DNA of 64,000 nucleotides from Acidimicrobiia bacterium (GTDB taxonomy: Bacteria; Actinomycetota; Acidimicrobiia; Acidimicrobiales; Bin134). The stretch lies in NCBI GenBank assembly GCA_022825005.1, contig JAJDYU010000085.1:62001-126000 (forward strand). The letters run 5' to 3'. Each line of letters starts with the position of its first letter. Within the stretch, counting starts at the first letter, position 1. The position numbers and the translations under genes were made by a program. Shown here one piece after another: positions 44,232 to 52,496 of the stretch. The notes below the pieces were generated by a model. That model did no database searches. It was given only the letters and a program-made list of their open reading frames with translations, and was not told the DNA's origin.

Positions 44232-45410
44232 GTGACACCCGATGTGGCCAAGCAGCAGATGGCCTCGGAGGTGGATGCTCGAGCGGCTCGTCTGCTCAGC
44301 GTCTCCCACCAAATCCACGAGACTCCCGAACTCTGCTTTGAGGAGCATGCCGCCCACGACCTGCTCTGCTTTGTCTTGGAGGACGAGGGCCTTGAAGTGG
44401 AGCGGTCGGCCTACAACTTGGACACGGCCTTTGTGGCCCGAGCGGGCCGAGATGGACCCCATATTGCGGTTATCTGCGAATACGACGCCCTGCCCGAGAT
44501 CGGGCATGCCTGCGGCCACAACGTGATCGCGGCCGCAGGGCTGGGCGCCGGGTTGGCCGCGGCGGCCATGGCCGACAAGCTCGGAGGACGGGTCAGCATT
44601 ATCGGCACCCCTGCGGAGGAGGGTGGCGGAGGCAAGTTCTACATGCTGGAGCGGGGTGCCTTCGACGGCGTCAGCGCGGCCATGATGGTTCATCCCGCCA
44701 ACCACGAGCTCAGTCGGATGAGCGCAATCGCAGTGGAGCAGCTGGAGGTTGCCTACACCGGCCAGTCGGCCCATGCCGCCGCCTCGCCTCATAAAGGTCG
44801 CAACGCCCTCGACGGCGCGGTGCTCGGATATATGAACGTGGCTGCGCTCCGCCAGCACATTCGGCCCGACGAGCGCATTCACGGGATATTCACCCGGGCT
44901 GGCGACAAGCCGAACATCGTCCCCCATGAAGCGGCTGCCGAGTGGTACGTCAGATCCCCGAAGCTTGACAGCCTCGCCGAGCTGCGGGAGAGAGTCGTGG
45001 CTTGCCTGGAGGCCGGTGCAGCCGCGGCCGGGGTCGACATGGAGTGCCAATGCAAGGCGCCGGTGTATGCCGACATGATCAACAACCAGGTCATGCTGGA
45101 CTTCTACACCCAAAATGCCGCTGCGGCGGGAAGGGCGGTGGGCGAGCCGCAATCCACCCATTCGGTGGTGGGAAGCACCGACATGGGAAATGTCAGCTAC
45201 GCCGTGCCGTCGATCCACCCCATCATCAAGGCCGCCCCTGATGATGTGGCCATACACACACCGCAGTTCGCCCACTACGCAAAATCGCAAAGCGGTGACC
45301 AAGCAGTTCTCGACGGGGCGAAGATCATGGCCATGACGGTCGCCGATCTTTGGATGAACCCCGACGCCCTTGATCGGGCCGCCGACGAGCTGGCCCATGC
45401 CCGGGCCTGA
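44232..45410 (+). CDS. M20-family amidohydrolase
   Basis: About 392 residues from the GTG at 44232. Metal and catalytic motifs are IGHACGHNVIAAAG, GTPAEEGGGGK (catalytic Glu) and the late IHTPQFAHYAKSQSG. A dimerisation-domain insertion (YTGQSAHAAASPHKGRNALDGAV) is in the middle. The protein resembles AbgB/HipO-type aminoacyl-amide hydrolases. Cytoplasmic by sequence. Substrate unknown. Confidence 0.9.
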   Translation: MTPDVAKQQMASEVDARAARLLSVSHQIHETPELCFEEHAAHDLLCFVLEDEGLEVERSAYNLDTAFVARAGRDGPHIAVICEYDALPEIGHACGHNVIAAAGLGAGLAAAAMADKLGGRVSIIGTPAEEGGGGKFYMLERGAFDGVSAAMMVHPANHELSRMSAIAVEQLEVAYTGQSAHAAASPHKGRNALDGAVLGYMNVAALRQHIRPDERIHGIFTRAGDKPNIVPHEAAAEWYVRSPKLDSLAELRERVVACLEAGAAAAGVDMECQCKAPVYADMINNQVMLDFYTQNAAAAGRAVGEPQSTHSVVGSTDMGNVSYAVPSIHPIIKAAPDDVAIHTPQFAHYAKSQSGDQAVLDGAKIMAMTVADLWMNPDALDRAADELAHARA

Positions 45411-45457
45411 AATGCCGTCTCCGCCTCCGAACGACAACCGACGGAAGGCCGTCTGAG

Positions 45458-47074
45458 ATGAGCCAGTACGTCGCAGAAGAGTTCACCGCTGACGAGGAGG
45501 ACGTACTTCGCCGGTACTTCACCAATCTGGATCAGCCGGTCTTCGCGCTGGTGAATCTGCCGGAGGTGGTCAAGGGAGCGCTGTTCGCCCGCTACAGCCG
45601 CTCGGCGAAATCACTGCGGCGGCTGTTTTTGGACGAGTTCGTCGGGGAGCTGGACATCAGCGGCGATGTGACCATTGACGCCACGGTGGGGCTTAGACGG
45701 GCCGAAGAACTCTACGACCGGGTTTTCTTCGAGTACGGGGACGACTCCGTGGCCCAGCTAGGCGGCGTCCACCTGGCCTGCGAGCAAGCCTCCAACATTT
45801 TGACGAAAGTGCTCGAGTGGGGTCGGCTGATGTCGTATCTGGAGCAGTCCACCCGGTACATCGATTATCTGGCCCGAATCGGCGGCCGCTATCGCTACTA
45901 CCGCGATCCCGAGGTAGGAGAGTCGCCGCTCTCGGGCCGCTACGTGGGCGATATGGACCGGATGTTCGAGGCCTACGGCGAGCTATTGCCCGCCCTTGCC
46001 GAGTTCTTCCGCCAGCACACCCCAAGAGACCCAGATTCTTCTGACTTCGCCTATCGCCAGGCCGTGCGGGCCAAAGCGCTGGATTCGGTCCGGGGGGTGC
46101 TGCCGGCGGCCACCGTCTCCAACGTTGGCATCTACGGCACCGGTCAGTCTTATGAGCTGCTGCTGCTGCGGATGCGGGCTCACGAGCTTCCCGAAGTCCA
46201 GGCCTATGCCGACTTGATGCTGACCGAGCTGCGCAAGGTCATTCCCTCCTTTTTGAAGCGGGTGGATTTGGAGGATCGGGGAGTGGCATGGACCCGCTAC
46301 ATGGGCGACGTCCAGGAGTCGATGGAGAGCGTGGTCGATTATTTGGTTCCGGCCGACCTAGCGGCTGACGATGCCCCGACCGTGCAGCTGGTGGATTTCG
46401 ACCCGGATGCCGAAGAGAAGATGGTGGCGTCCATGCTGTATCCCTACACCCACCTGTCCGAGGAACAGCTGGTTAGAGAGGTGGAGGCGATGGGGGTTGA
46501 AGATCGCCTCTCGGTGGTGCGCGCTTATGTGGGCGAACGGAGCAACCGGCGCCACAAGCCGGGACGGGCCTTGGAGCGGCCCTTCTACCGATTCGATGTA
46601 CTGGCGGACTACGGCGCCTTCCGGGATCTGCAACGCCATCGCATGCTGACGCTGGAATGGCAAAAGCTCAGTCCCCGGCACGGCTTCACCCTTCCCGAGT
46701 CGGTGGAAGCCGCGGGGTGTGCCCCGGTTTTCAATGAGGTAATGGAGAGGTCGGCCGCCCTGTACGACCTGCTGAACCGGGAGTTTCCTGAGCAGGCCTC
46801 TTATGCGGTGAGCTTTGCCTACAAGGTTCGCTTCGTAATGAGCATCAACGCCCGGTCGGCGATGCACCTCATCGAATTGCGCACCACACCCCAAGGCCAC
46901 ACGGTGTATCGGGGGATCGGACAGGAGATGTGGAGGCTTATCCGTGACGAGGCTGGCCACGCCGCAGTGGCGGAAATGATGAAATTTGTTGACCTCAGTG
47001 AAGAGCCCCCACTGGGCCGCCTGGATGCTGAGCGCCGCGCTGAAGAGCGGCGTCAAGTACGAGAACGGGCCTGA
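45458..47074 (+). CDS. Two-domain ThyX-like (flavin-dependent thymidylate synthase family) protein
   Basis: 538 residues with two ThyX-like halves, compared with about 250 for a normal ThyX. The first half ends LEWGRLMSYLEQSTRYIDY, which keeps the S-x-x-E-x-S-x-R-Y part but not RHR. The second half has LQRHRMLTLEWQKLSPRHGF, which keeps RHR but not the rest, and later RSAMHLIELRTTPQGH typical of ThyX C-terminal regions. No thyA is in this window. It may be a tandem enzyme or a relative with another role. Confidence 0.8.
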   Translation: MSQYVAEEFTADEEDVLRRYFTNLDQPVFALVNLPEVVKGALFARYSRSAKSLRRLFLDEFVGELDISGDVTIDATVGLRRAEELYDRVFFEYGDDSVAQLGGVHLACEQASNILTKVLEWGRLMSYLEQSTRYIDYLARIGGRYRYYRDPEVGESPLSGRYVGDMDRMFEAYGELLPALAEFFRQHTPRDPDSSDFAYRQAVRAKALDSVRGVLPAATVSNVGIYGTGQSYELLLLRMRAHELPEVQAYADLMLTELRKVIPSFLKRVDLEDRGVAWTRYMGDVQESMESVVDYLVPADLAADDAPTVQLVDFDPDAEEKMVASMLYPYTHLSEEQLVREVEAMGVEDRLSVVRAYVGERSNRRHKPGRALERPFYRFDVLADYGAFRDLQRHRMLTLEWQKLSPRHGFTLPESVEAAGCAPVFNEVMERSAALYDLLNREFPEQASYAVSFAYKVRFVMSINARSAMHLIELRTTPQGHTVYRGIGQEMWRLIRDEAGHAAVAEMMKFVDLSEEPPLGRLDAERRAEERRQVRERA

Positions 47075-47190
47075 GCCCGAGCTCTCAATTCAGGTGGGAA
47101 GATATTTCTGGGGCTAAAGCCGCACATGGCCAGCGTAAGGGTGTCTATGATCCGCGCTGATCGGTTTGCCTGAGGAGGTAGCAGGGGAGC

Positions 47191-47706
47191 ATGACAGACC
47201 CTGACGAACACGACGAGATGCCGGACGAAGAGTTCGAGGAAAGCGACATCGCCGATCTCGGCGACGAAATCGGCGAAGACCTTGACGAGGAATTCGATGA
47301 CGTGCTCGAGGACGATGACCTCGACGACGACCTCGACGACGATCTCGACGACGATCTCGACGAGGAAATCGAAGAGGAGGAAGAGAACAGCAAGAACGGA
47401 CCGGCTCGGAATGCAGCCATGTCCGAAGACGAGGACGGCGACGGCGAGGACATCGACCCCGACAATGTGGAGGCCGACCTCGACACCATCTTGAAGGATC
47501 GATTGGCGGCCGGAGACGATGAGGACGAGGACGAGGAAACCCCCGATCCGTCACCGGAGGCCTCAGGCCAGGTTGCTCCCAAGCGTGACAATGAGTGGAC
47601 TTGCGAAGGTTGTTTTCTCATCGTCAGCTCGAGCCAGTTCGGACCCCGCGACAACCCCCGGTGCCCATCGGGGGAGGAGCCCTGCCCGTCGCTGGTTCGG
47701 CTGTGA
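47191..47706 (+). CDS. Acidic DUF4193-like protein with C-terminal Cys motif
   Basis: 171 residues, ATG after a GAGGAGGTAGC ribosome site. The first two thirds are extremely acidic with DDLD repeats encoded by GACGACCTCGAC-type 12-mers. The C-terminal part WTCEGCFLIVSSSQFGPRDNPRCP is close in pattern to DUF4193 proteins (EFTCxxCFLV) and may bind a metal through C-x2-C and further Cys residues. It overlaps the next gene by 4 bp. Function unknown. Confidence 0.65.
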   Translation: MTDPDEHDEMPDEEFEESDIADLGDEIGEDLDEEFDDVLEDDDLDDDLDDDLDDDLDEEIEEEEENSKNGPARNAAMSEDEDGDGEDIDPDNVEADLDTILKDRLAAGDDEDEDEETPDPSPEASGQVAPKRDNEWTCEGCFLIVSSSQFGPRDNPRCPSGEEPCPSLVRL

Positions 47707-47936
47707 ATCCAACCGATGGCGCTGAGTCCTCTCGGGAGGCGTTGGACCGTATGCTCGACGTCGTCTTCTACGCGCCGGTGGGGCTGCTCCTTTCCGCAGG
47801 CACACCCCCCTCGGAGTTGGCGGCGCGGGGTCTGCGGCAAGTGGAGGCGGCCCGTCTGCTCGGTCGCATGGCACTGGGCCACGCCTCAATGCCGCCAGAG
47901 TCGAGCGACAACACGGCCGATCCGAAGTCGGGCTGA
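47703..47936 (+). CDS. Small conserved-looking hypothetical protein
   Basis: 77 residues from GTG at 47703, overlapping the previous stop (GTGA). Central helical segment: REALDRMLDVVFYAPVGLLLSA, then SELAARGLRQVEAARLLGRMALG. The ends are Ser/Pro-rich. No family recognised; amphipathic helices suggest membrane or partner association. Placed with DUF4193-like and GNAT genes in one direction. Confidence 0.5.
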   Translation: MNPTDGAESSREALDRMLDVVFYAPVGLLLSAGTPPSELAARGLRQVEAARLLGRMALGHASMPPESSDNTADPKSG

Positions 47937-47939
47937 ACG

Positions 47940-48440
47940 GTGGGTGAGCGGCCAAAGGAAGGCACAGCCCGGCCAGCCCTCCCCAAGGAGGCTGGTGCAG
48001 TGGCCGATTTGGCCAGGGAAGCGCGTCGAGAGGCCCGGAACTACCGGGGAGGCGAGCGATGGATGGCAACCGAGGCCGCTCCTGAACCGCTGGAAGACTA
48101 CTTGGACGGCCTCATGGCCGACCCCGAGACCGTGGTGCTGGTCGGCGTTTGGGAGGATGCTCTGGTGGGGTATTGCTGGGGTCGTGCGATGGTCCGCCAA
48201 GACGGCTCGCACATAGCTCGGATTGAGGAATTGTTCGTCACCCCGCAAGCCCGATCGGTGGGCGTGGGGGAGTCGCTCTTCAGCGCCTTGTCGCAATGGG
48301 CCCGAGACCGGCAATTGACGGCGATGGATGCCTTTGTGCTGCCGGGCCATCGCGAGGCCAAGAACTTCTTCGAAACCTTCAAGATGACGGCTCATGCTCT
48401 GATCGTTCACACCCGCATAGACCCAGACGAAGAGACGTGA
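47940..48440 (+). CDS. GNAT-family N-acetyltransferase
   Basis: 166 residues, GTG start. The acetyl-CoA site is RIEELFVTPQARSVGVGESLFSALSQWARDR, and the fold continues with AMDAFVLPGHREAKNFFETFKM. Substrate unknown. It overlaps the NUDIX gene by 4 bp, so the two are likely co-expressed. Confidence 0.85.
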   Translation: MGERPKEGTARPALPKEAGAVADLAREARREARNYRGGERWMATEAAPEPLEDYLDGLMADPETVVLVGVWEDALVGYCWGRAMVRQDGSHIARIEELFVTPQARSVGVGESLFSALSQWARDRQLTAMDAFVLPGHREAKNFFETFKMTAHALIVHTRIDPDEET

Positions 48441-48835
48441 GCGGGCCGGAGCTGTGCGTGGGTGCGGTGGCGGTGCGCGACGGCGCCATTCTGCTCATCC
48501 GTCGGGGCACCCCGCCGGGAGAGGGACTGTGGTCGGTGCCTGGAGGCAGAGTGCAGCGGGGAGAGGCTCTGGTTGACGCCGTCCGAAGAGAGTTACGGGA
48601 AGAGACGGGCTTGGACGGTGAGGTGGGCGAGGCCGTGGGCTGGACCGAGCTCATCGGCCGCCGTCGTCACTATGTGGTGGTGGACTTCCGGGTGGCAGTG
48701 GACTCCGATGCGGCGCCAATGGCGGCAACCGACGCCTCCGATGCCGCTTGGGTGGCTTTCGAAGACCTAGAGGGTTGGGATCTGGTAGACGGTCTTCTCC
48801 AGTTCCTGACCGACCACCAGGTGATGCCTACCTAG
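48437..48835 (+). CDS. NUDIX hydrolase
   Basis: 132 residues, GTG start. The Nudix box is complete: GGRVQRGEALVDAVRRELREETGL, with the REXXEE core. N-terminal half VGAVAVRDGAILLIRRG is typical. It hydrolyses a nucleoside-diphosphate-linked compound. It overlaps the 3' end of the convergent repeat-protein gene by 8 bp. Confidence 0.9.
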   Translation: MSGPELCVGAVAVRDGAILLIRRGTPPGEGLWSVPGGRVQRGEALVDAVRRELREETGLDGEVGEAVGWTELIGRRRHYVVVDFRVAVDSDAAPMAATDASDAAWVAFEDLEGWDLVDGLLQFLTDHQVMPT

Positions 48836-50267
48836 CGGCTGGCGCCCCCGCGCCTCGCCGGCCGCGCCTGGGTGGCGGAGTGGGTTCCACACCGAACAAG
48901 GCGGCAATGTGGGGCACCCGCTCGGAGAGTTTGGTGACCTCGGCGAGCAACTCTTTGTCGGGCTTCTCGGGAATGCCCTGGGGCTGTACGGTGCGGCGTA
49001 CCGGTGAGAATGCCACCGCGCCGAGCACAGTGGTCCAGCGCTTCGTCGGTGTGTCGCTGGTCAGGGCGGCGCTGGCCGCGTCCGTCAGCCGGGTGACCAT
49101 GTCTTGGGGGAGGGGCACCCCGGCCTTGGGGGGACGGGAACTGAGTCGCAGAGCCCGAACCATGCGGCCATCGGCCAGCGTGGCTGCCACTTCGGCTAGC
49201 CATTCGGCGTGCTCTCGGTCGACCCTTTCGGTGAGCTTGGTGCGGAGCTCCTCAGCCAGCGCTTTGGCTTCATCGCCGGTGGCTCCAGCCTCTGCGGCCA
49301 CCACCACTGATCGGAGATCGCGTAGGTCGATCTCATCTATGCCGGCCAGCGCGGCGTCAGCCCGATCTCGCCATTCAGCGGCTCGCATGCGGGGCAGCAG
49401 TTTGCCGGCCATGCTCAAAAAGTCGTCGGCCGGCTCTTTTTTGGATGTTTCGGCAGTTGGTTCGGCCGGCTCTTTTTTGGATGTTTCGGCAGTTGGTTCG
49501 GCTGGCTCTTTTTTGGATGTTTCGGCAGTTGGTTCGGCCGGCTCTTTTTTGGATGTTTCGGCAGTTGGTTCGGCCGGCCCATCCTTGGGAGTCTCGGCGA
49601 TTTCTTCTGAAGTCTCAGCGGCTGCTTTGGCTTGGGCCGGTTGCTGCTCTGGTGGTTCTTCGGCCTTCTTGGCCGCCTCCTCGGCTGCCTCCTTCTTGGC
49701 CTTGGCCGCATCGCGGGCCTTCTTGCGCTGATCGCGCAGAGCCTGCTCTACCGAGCTGACGCCTTCTCGAACCATCCGCTCCGCCACAGGTTGCTCTTCT
49801 TCAGACAGGCTTTCTATGAGCGTCTGGCGGTGAGTTCGGCCCGGGCGGAGTCGCTTGGCCTTGGGACGTTCGTCGTCGCGGCGTGACTCTTGGCGATCGC
49901 GCTCTTGTCGGTCGCCGCGGCTGCGTCGGTCCTGGCGACCCCGGCGGTCACCGCGAGGTCGATCACGGTCTCGGCCCTTGCGACCGGACACCAGCTGTGT
50001 AGTCACAAGTGGCTGATCCCGACCAGAACCCAATACCTCGAGCGTCTCAGGCATGGGCCGCTTCTTCTTGGATTCGAATGCCTCGATGATTTCTATGCCG
50101 TCCATGTGGAACTCGGCCTCAACCGTCAGCTCGTCGCCCACGTTGGCGGAAAAGGTGATCAGATCGCCGGCCAATTCTCCCTTGGGCTCGCGGGCACCCG
50201 CAGCCCGCCAAGTCCAGGACCCGTCAGGGCGCTGACTGGTCAGCTCAATCTCTATTCTTCGAGACAC
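48828..50267 (-). CDS. Repeat-rich charged protein with basic and helical regions, unknown function
   Basis: 479 residues. The N-terminal 70 residues form a compact domain (IEIELTSQRPDGSWTWRAAG, LITFSANVGDELTVEAEF). Residues 90-135 are an Arg/Asp-rich stretch (RGDRRGRQDRRSRGDRQER), likely disordered and possibly nucleic-acid-binding. Residues about 195-230 are Ala/Glu/Lys-rich. Four perfect EPTAETSKKEPA repeats follow. The C-terminal part is helical (WRDRADAALAGIDEIDLRDLRSVV, LAEELRTKLTERVDREHAEW). No enzyme motif. The function is unknown. Confidence 0.6.
   Translation of the reverse strand: MSRRIEIELTSQRPDGSWTWRAAGAREPKGELAGDLITFSANVGDELTVEAEFHMDGIEIIEAFESKKKRPMPETLEVLGSGRDQPLVTTQLVSGRKGRDRDRPRGDRRGRQDRRSRGDRQERDRQESRRDDERPKAKRLRPGRTHRQTLIESLSEEEQPVAERMVREGVSSVEQALRDQRKKARDAAKAKKEAAEEAAKKAEEPPEQQPAQAKAAAETSEEIAETPKDGPAEPTAETSKKEPAEPTAETSKKEPAEPTAETSKKEPAEPTAETSKKEPADDFLSMAGKLLPRMRAAEWRDRADAALAGIDEIDLRDLRSVVVAAEAGATGDEAKALAEELRTKLTERVDREHAEWLAEVAATLADGRMVRALRLSSRPPKAGVPLPQDMVTRLTDAASAALTSDTPTKRWTTVLGAVAFSPVRRTVQPQGIPEKPDKELLAEVTKLSERVPHIAALFGVEPTPPPRRGRRGAGAPAAR
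49429..49572 (-). repeat. Four in-frame 36-bp repeats (12 residues each)
   Basis: Perfect or near-perfect 36-bp copies at 49429, 49465, 49501 and 49537. They encode EPTAETSKKEPA, with a degenerate fifth unit beyond. The very low divergence between copies suggests recent expansion within the gene. Confidence 0.95.
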
Positions 50268-50331
50268 CGGCGGTCACGCTACCGCATCGGGCCGCGAGTG
50301 CAGAACTGCTGCGAACCAAGGCGGCGATTGC

Positions 50332-50703
50332 TCAACATGATGCCAACACTGCGTCTGCCGCCGCGCCAAATCCTCCGAGTTCAACCGCAGTCACCGCAGA
50401 AGCGGGCGTGAGCCCGGTGAACACCCGGGGGTTCCAGGGGACGCGCCCTTCTACTCGCAGGACCGGGTGGCCTCCGATCTCGTGGACGCAGCCAGAGAGC
50501 CTGGTGCTGTCGAGCCGGGTGATGTTGACCACGCTGGCATCGCAACCCCGGCTACCGCAGAGTTCGATGAACGAAGTTGCGGCCCGCTCGGTCCTGGCAG
50601 CAGCCAGATTTCGGTTGGTGATCAGGTCAGCATGGTCAGCCAGCGATCCGGTGGCCACCGCCACGGCTAGGCCCAACGACAACAGCACGATCGGGGTGTA
50701 CAT
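50332..50703 (-). CDS. TadE-like pilus protein (third of three)
   Basis: 123 residues from the ATG at 50703. A hydrophobic N-terminus (MYTPIVLLSLGLAVAVATG) leads to a periplasmic part with paired Cys (ELCGSRGCDASV). The pattern resembles the actinobacterial TadE-like proteins that follow TadE in Flp loci. It is the last gene of the operon, followed by a 64-base gap. Role in pilus assembly is inferred from position. Confidence 0.6.
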   Translation of the reverse strand: MYTPIVLLSLGLAVAVATGSLADHADLITNRNLAAARTERAATSFIELCGSRGCDASVVNITRLDSTRLSGCVHEIGGHPVLRVEGRVPWNPRVFTGLTPASAVTAVELGGFGAAADAVLASC

Positions 50704-50707
50704 GGCC

Positions 50708-51121
50708 TTACCCCACCGTTTCCACGCTGGCCGCCACAACCCGGGTAATAGAGAGCAAACTGCCCAACGACACCGGGCAGCTGACCACGGTGGCCACCGT
50801 TGGGGATGCACCAGAGCTGTGGGCAGGGGCTGGCTGGGAGATCAATCTGATGTTGAACGCAGTGTCGGCTTGGTTACAGACCCCAGCGGTGGCGGCCAGA
50901 CCTGATTGCTCAATCGTGGCAACCATCTCAACCCATCGGCCGTGGGCGGATGGATCGGTTCCTCCGGGGGAGGCCAGGGTGTCAGCAGCGTGCTGGGTGG
51001 CAGCCTCGGCAAAGGTCGAGGTTCGGTAACGCGCGGTTCCCAGAGTTCCGGCGGCGTCGAGCAGCACCATCCCCAAAACCAGGGCGGGGAGGATCAGTAG
51101 GAAGGCGATGGCATCGTTCAT
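50708..51121 (-). CDS. TadE-like pilus protein (second)
   Basis: 137 residues. Signature-like N-terminal helix (DAIAFLLILPALVLGMVLLDAAG) is followed by a soluble domain with VCNQADTAFNI and VVSCPVSLGS. Ten bases separate it from the previous gene. Homology to TadE/TadG is by topology and locus order. Possibly a minor pilin. Confidence 0.6.
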   Translation of the reverse strand: MNDAIAFLLILPALVLGMVLLDAAGTLGTARYRTSTFAEAATQHAADTLASPGGTDPSAHGRWVEMVATIEQSGLAATAGVCNQADTAFNIRLISQPAPAHSSGASPTVATVVSCPVSLGSLLSITRVVAASVETVG

Positions 51122-51131
51122 GGGGTCGGCC

Positions 51132-51533
51132 TCAACACGAGCCAGGCACGTTCAGGACCGTGACCCGAACTGCTGAACGGCAGGCGATAGCAGTGGTGCC
51201 AAGCGATGACACTCGAGTGTCCAGTGGCGCGGCGGCGACAGCGACGATCAGATTGCAGGCATCGGCAGACACCTCCACTGACACTGGTTGCACGGCGAGA
51301 TGCCCCATTTGGCCCCAGGCCGCTCGGGTCGCGGCGACGACCGCCTCGGGTGGGGGAGTGGGCTGGCATTGCCAGCCAACGCCGGTAGCGGCCTGGGCCG
51401 CAGCGCTGGCCGCCGACTGGGCGGCGGCGTCGGCGGACAGGCGGGTCACGTGGCGCACGTACAACCCGGTGATGGCCAATAGGAGCAGCATCAGCAGCAC
51501 CGAGGTGCGCAGGACCACCAGGGAGGAGATCAT
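51132..51533 (-). CDS. TadE-like/pseudopilin-like protein (first)
   Basis: 133 residues. One N-terminal membrane helix (LRTSVLLMLLLLAITGLYVRH) precedes an Ala-rich helix (SADAAAQSAASAAAQAATG) and a domain with two Cys pairs (WQCQPTPPP, SADACNLIV, TAIACRSAVRV). Start ATG overlaps the previous stop by 4 bp. It is similar in layout to TadE, which has a pilin-like N-terminus. Confidence 0.6.
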   Translation of the reverse strand: MISSLVVLRTSVLLMLLLLAITGLYVRHVTRLSADAAAQSAASAAAQAATGVGWQCQPTPPPEAVVAATRAAWGQMGHLAVQPVSVEVSADACNLIVAVAAAPLDTRVSSLGTTAIACRSAVRVTVLNVPGSC

Positions 51534-51745
51534 GACTTAGCAGCGCAAGTACCTGGTGAAGTTGTCCAGTTTCCACCAACTGCCTCACACAGCGTCTGGG
51601 TATTGATCCGCGAGTAGTCGATGTTGTCGTCATTGGTGGCAGCAGGTGCGTTGGAGCTGAGCTGGGCGTAGACGATGATCGAAACGATGGCCGCGGCGGC
51701 GATGCCGACCACGATCAGGATCATTTGGACGATGGCGGATTGCAT
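51530..51745 (-). CDS. Candidate pilin subunit of the Tad/Flp locus
   Basis: 71 residues. Long hydrophobic N-terminus (MILIVVGIAAAAIVSIIVYAQL) right after a six-residue start, no recognisable Flp-type G/E-Y cleavage site. The mature part is short, Asn/Thr-rich, with a Cys pair (CEAVGGNWTTSPGTC) that may form a loop. Its position between tadC and tadE genes is where the Flp pilin lies in actinobacterial loci. Confidence 0.5.
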   Translation of the reverse strand: MQSAIVQMILIVVGIAAAAIVSIIVYAQLSSNAPAATNDDNIDYSRINTQTLCEAVGGNWTTSPGTCAAKS

Positions 51746-51782
51746 TGGGTATCTCCCTATTTCAAAGGACCGTCGGCGAGCT

Positions 51783-52496
51783 TCAGAGCACGAAGATCAC
51801 GGCGGCCATGACCACGAGACCAGCGATGGCGGCCACCAGGGTGACCGTGGTTCCGATGGCCCGGCTGAGCTGGTCGATAGCCAGGCGCCGTTCGGACTCC
51901 AGCGTCCGAACGGATCGGGACAACGACTTGTCCAGCAAATTTGAGGAGGCCGCCCCGGCCCGCTCCGCGGCCACCACCGAGGCCAGCAGGGGTTCAGCGG
52001 GGGATCCGGTGATGGCAGAGGCCACCGCGGGCAGTGGGTCCCTCCCGGCGTCCAGGGCTGCACCGATGGCACCCTGTGCCACGGTGAAGGCCCGGCCCGA
52101 AACCGTCAGAGCGGCGTTTACCGCGGCGGCGTTGATGGGCTGGCCCGCTGAAGTCAAGAGGCGCAGCTTCCGCATCCACTCCAGCATCTTCTGGTCCCGC
52201 TCACTGCGGTAGGCCGCGGCCGCAAAAGCCCGAATGGCGGCCGGTACCAGCCAAGGCAGCCACGTACCAGTGGCAATTGCCACGGCCAAGCCTTCGGCCC
52301 ATCCGAATGTGGCGCGTCCCACCAGTCCTCCGACTGCTATGCCGCCGGCGGCCAGAATCCAACCAACCGCCGAGATCTGATTGGGCGACCACCCCATTGC
52401 TGCGGCCTGAATCGCGGCCCGGGTGCCGGTTTTGGGCGGGGCAATAAGCAGAACAGCTACCGCTGCCACCCCGGAGAATCCGACTAAAAGGATCAT
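51783..52496 (-). CDS. Tad pilus inner-membrane platform protein TadC-like
   Basis: 237 residues from the ATG at 52496, overlapping tadB by 4 bp. A T2SSF domain is seen in KMLEWMRKLRLLTSAGQPINAA and ERRLAIDQLSRAIGTTVTLVAAIAG, among several hydrophobic segments. Together with TadB it forms the platform that couples the TadA ATPase to pilus assembly. Confidence 0.8.
   Translation of the reverse strand: MILLVGFSGVAAVAVLLIAPPKTGTRAAIQAAAMGWSPNQISAVGWILAAGGIAVGGLVGRATFGWAEGLAVAIATGTWLPWLVPAAIRAFAAAAYRSERDQKMLEWMRKLRLLTSAGQPINAAAVNAALTVSGRAFTVAQGAIGAALDAGRDPLPAVASAITGSPAEPLLASVVAAERAGAASSNLLDKSLSRSVRTLESERRLAIDQLSRAIGTTVTLVAAIAGLVVMAAVIFVL

Noticed and set aside
49429-49572. CRISPR array
   Set aside because: The 36-bp repeats are directly adjacent with no spacers and are in frame within a coding sequence.
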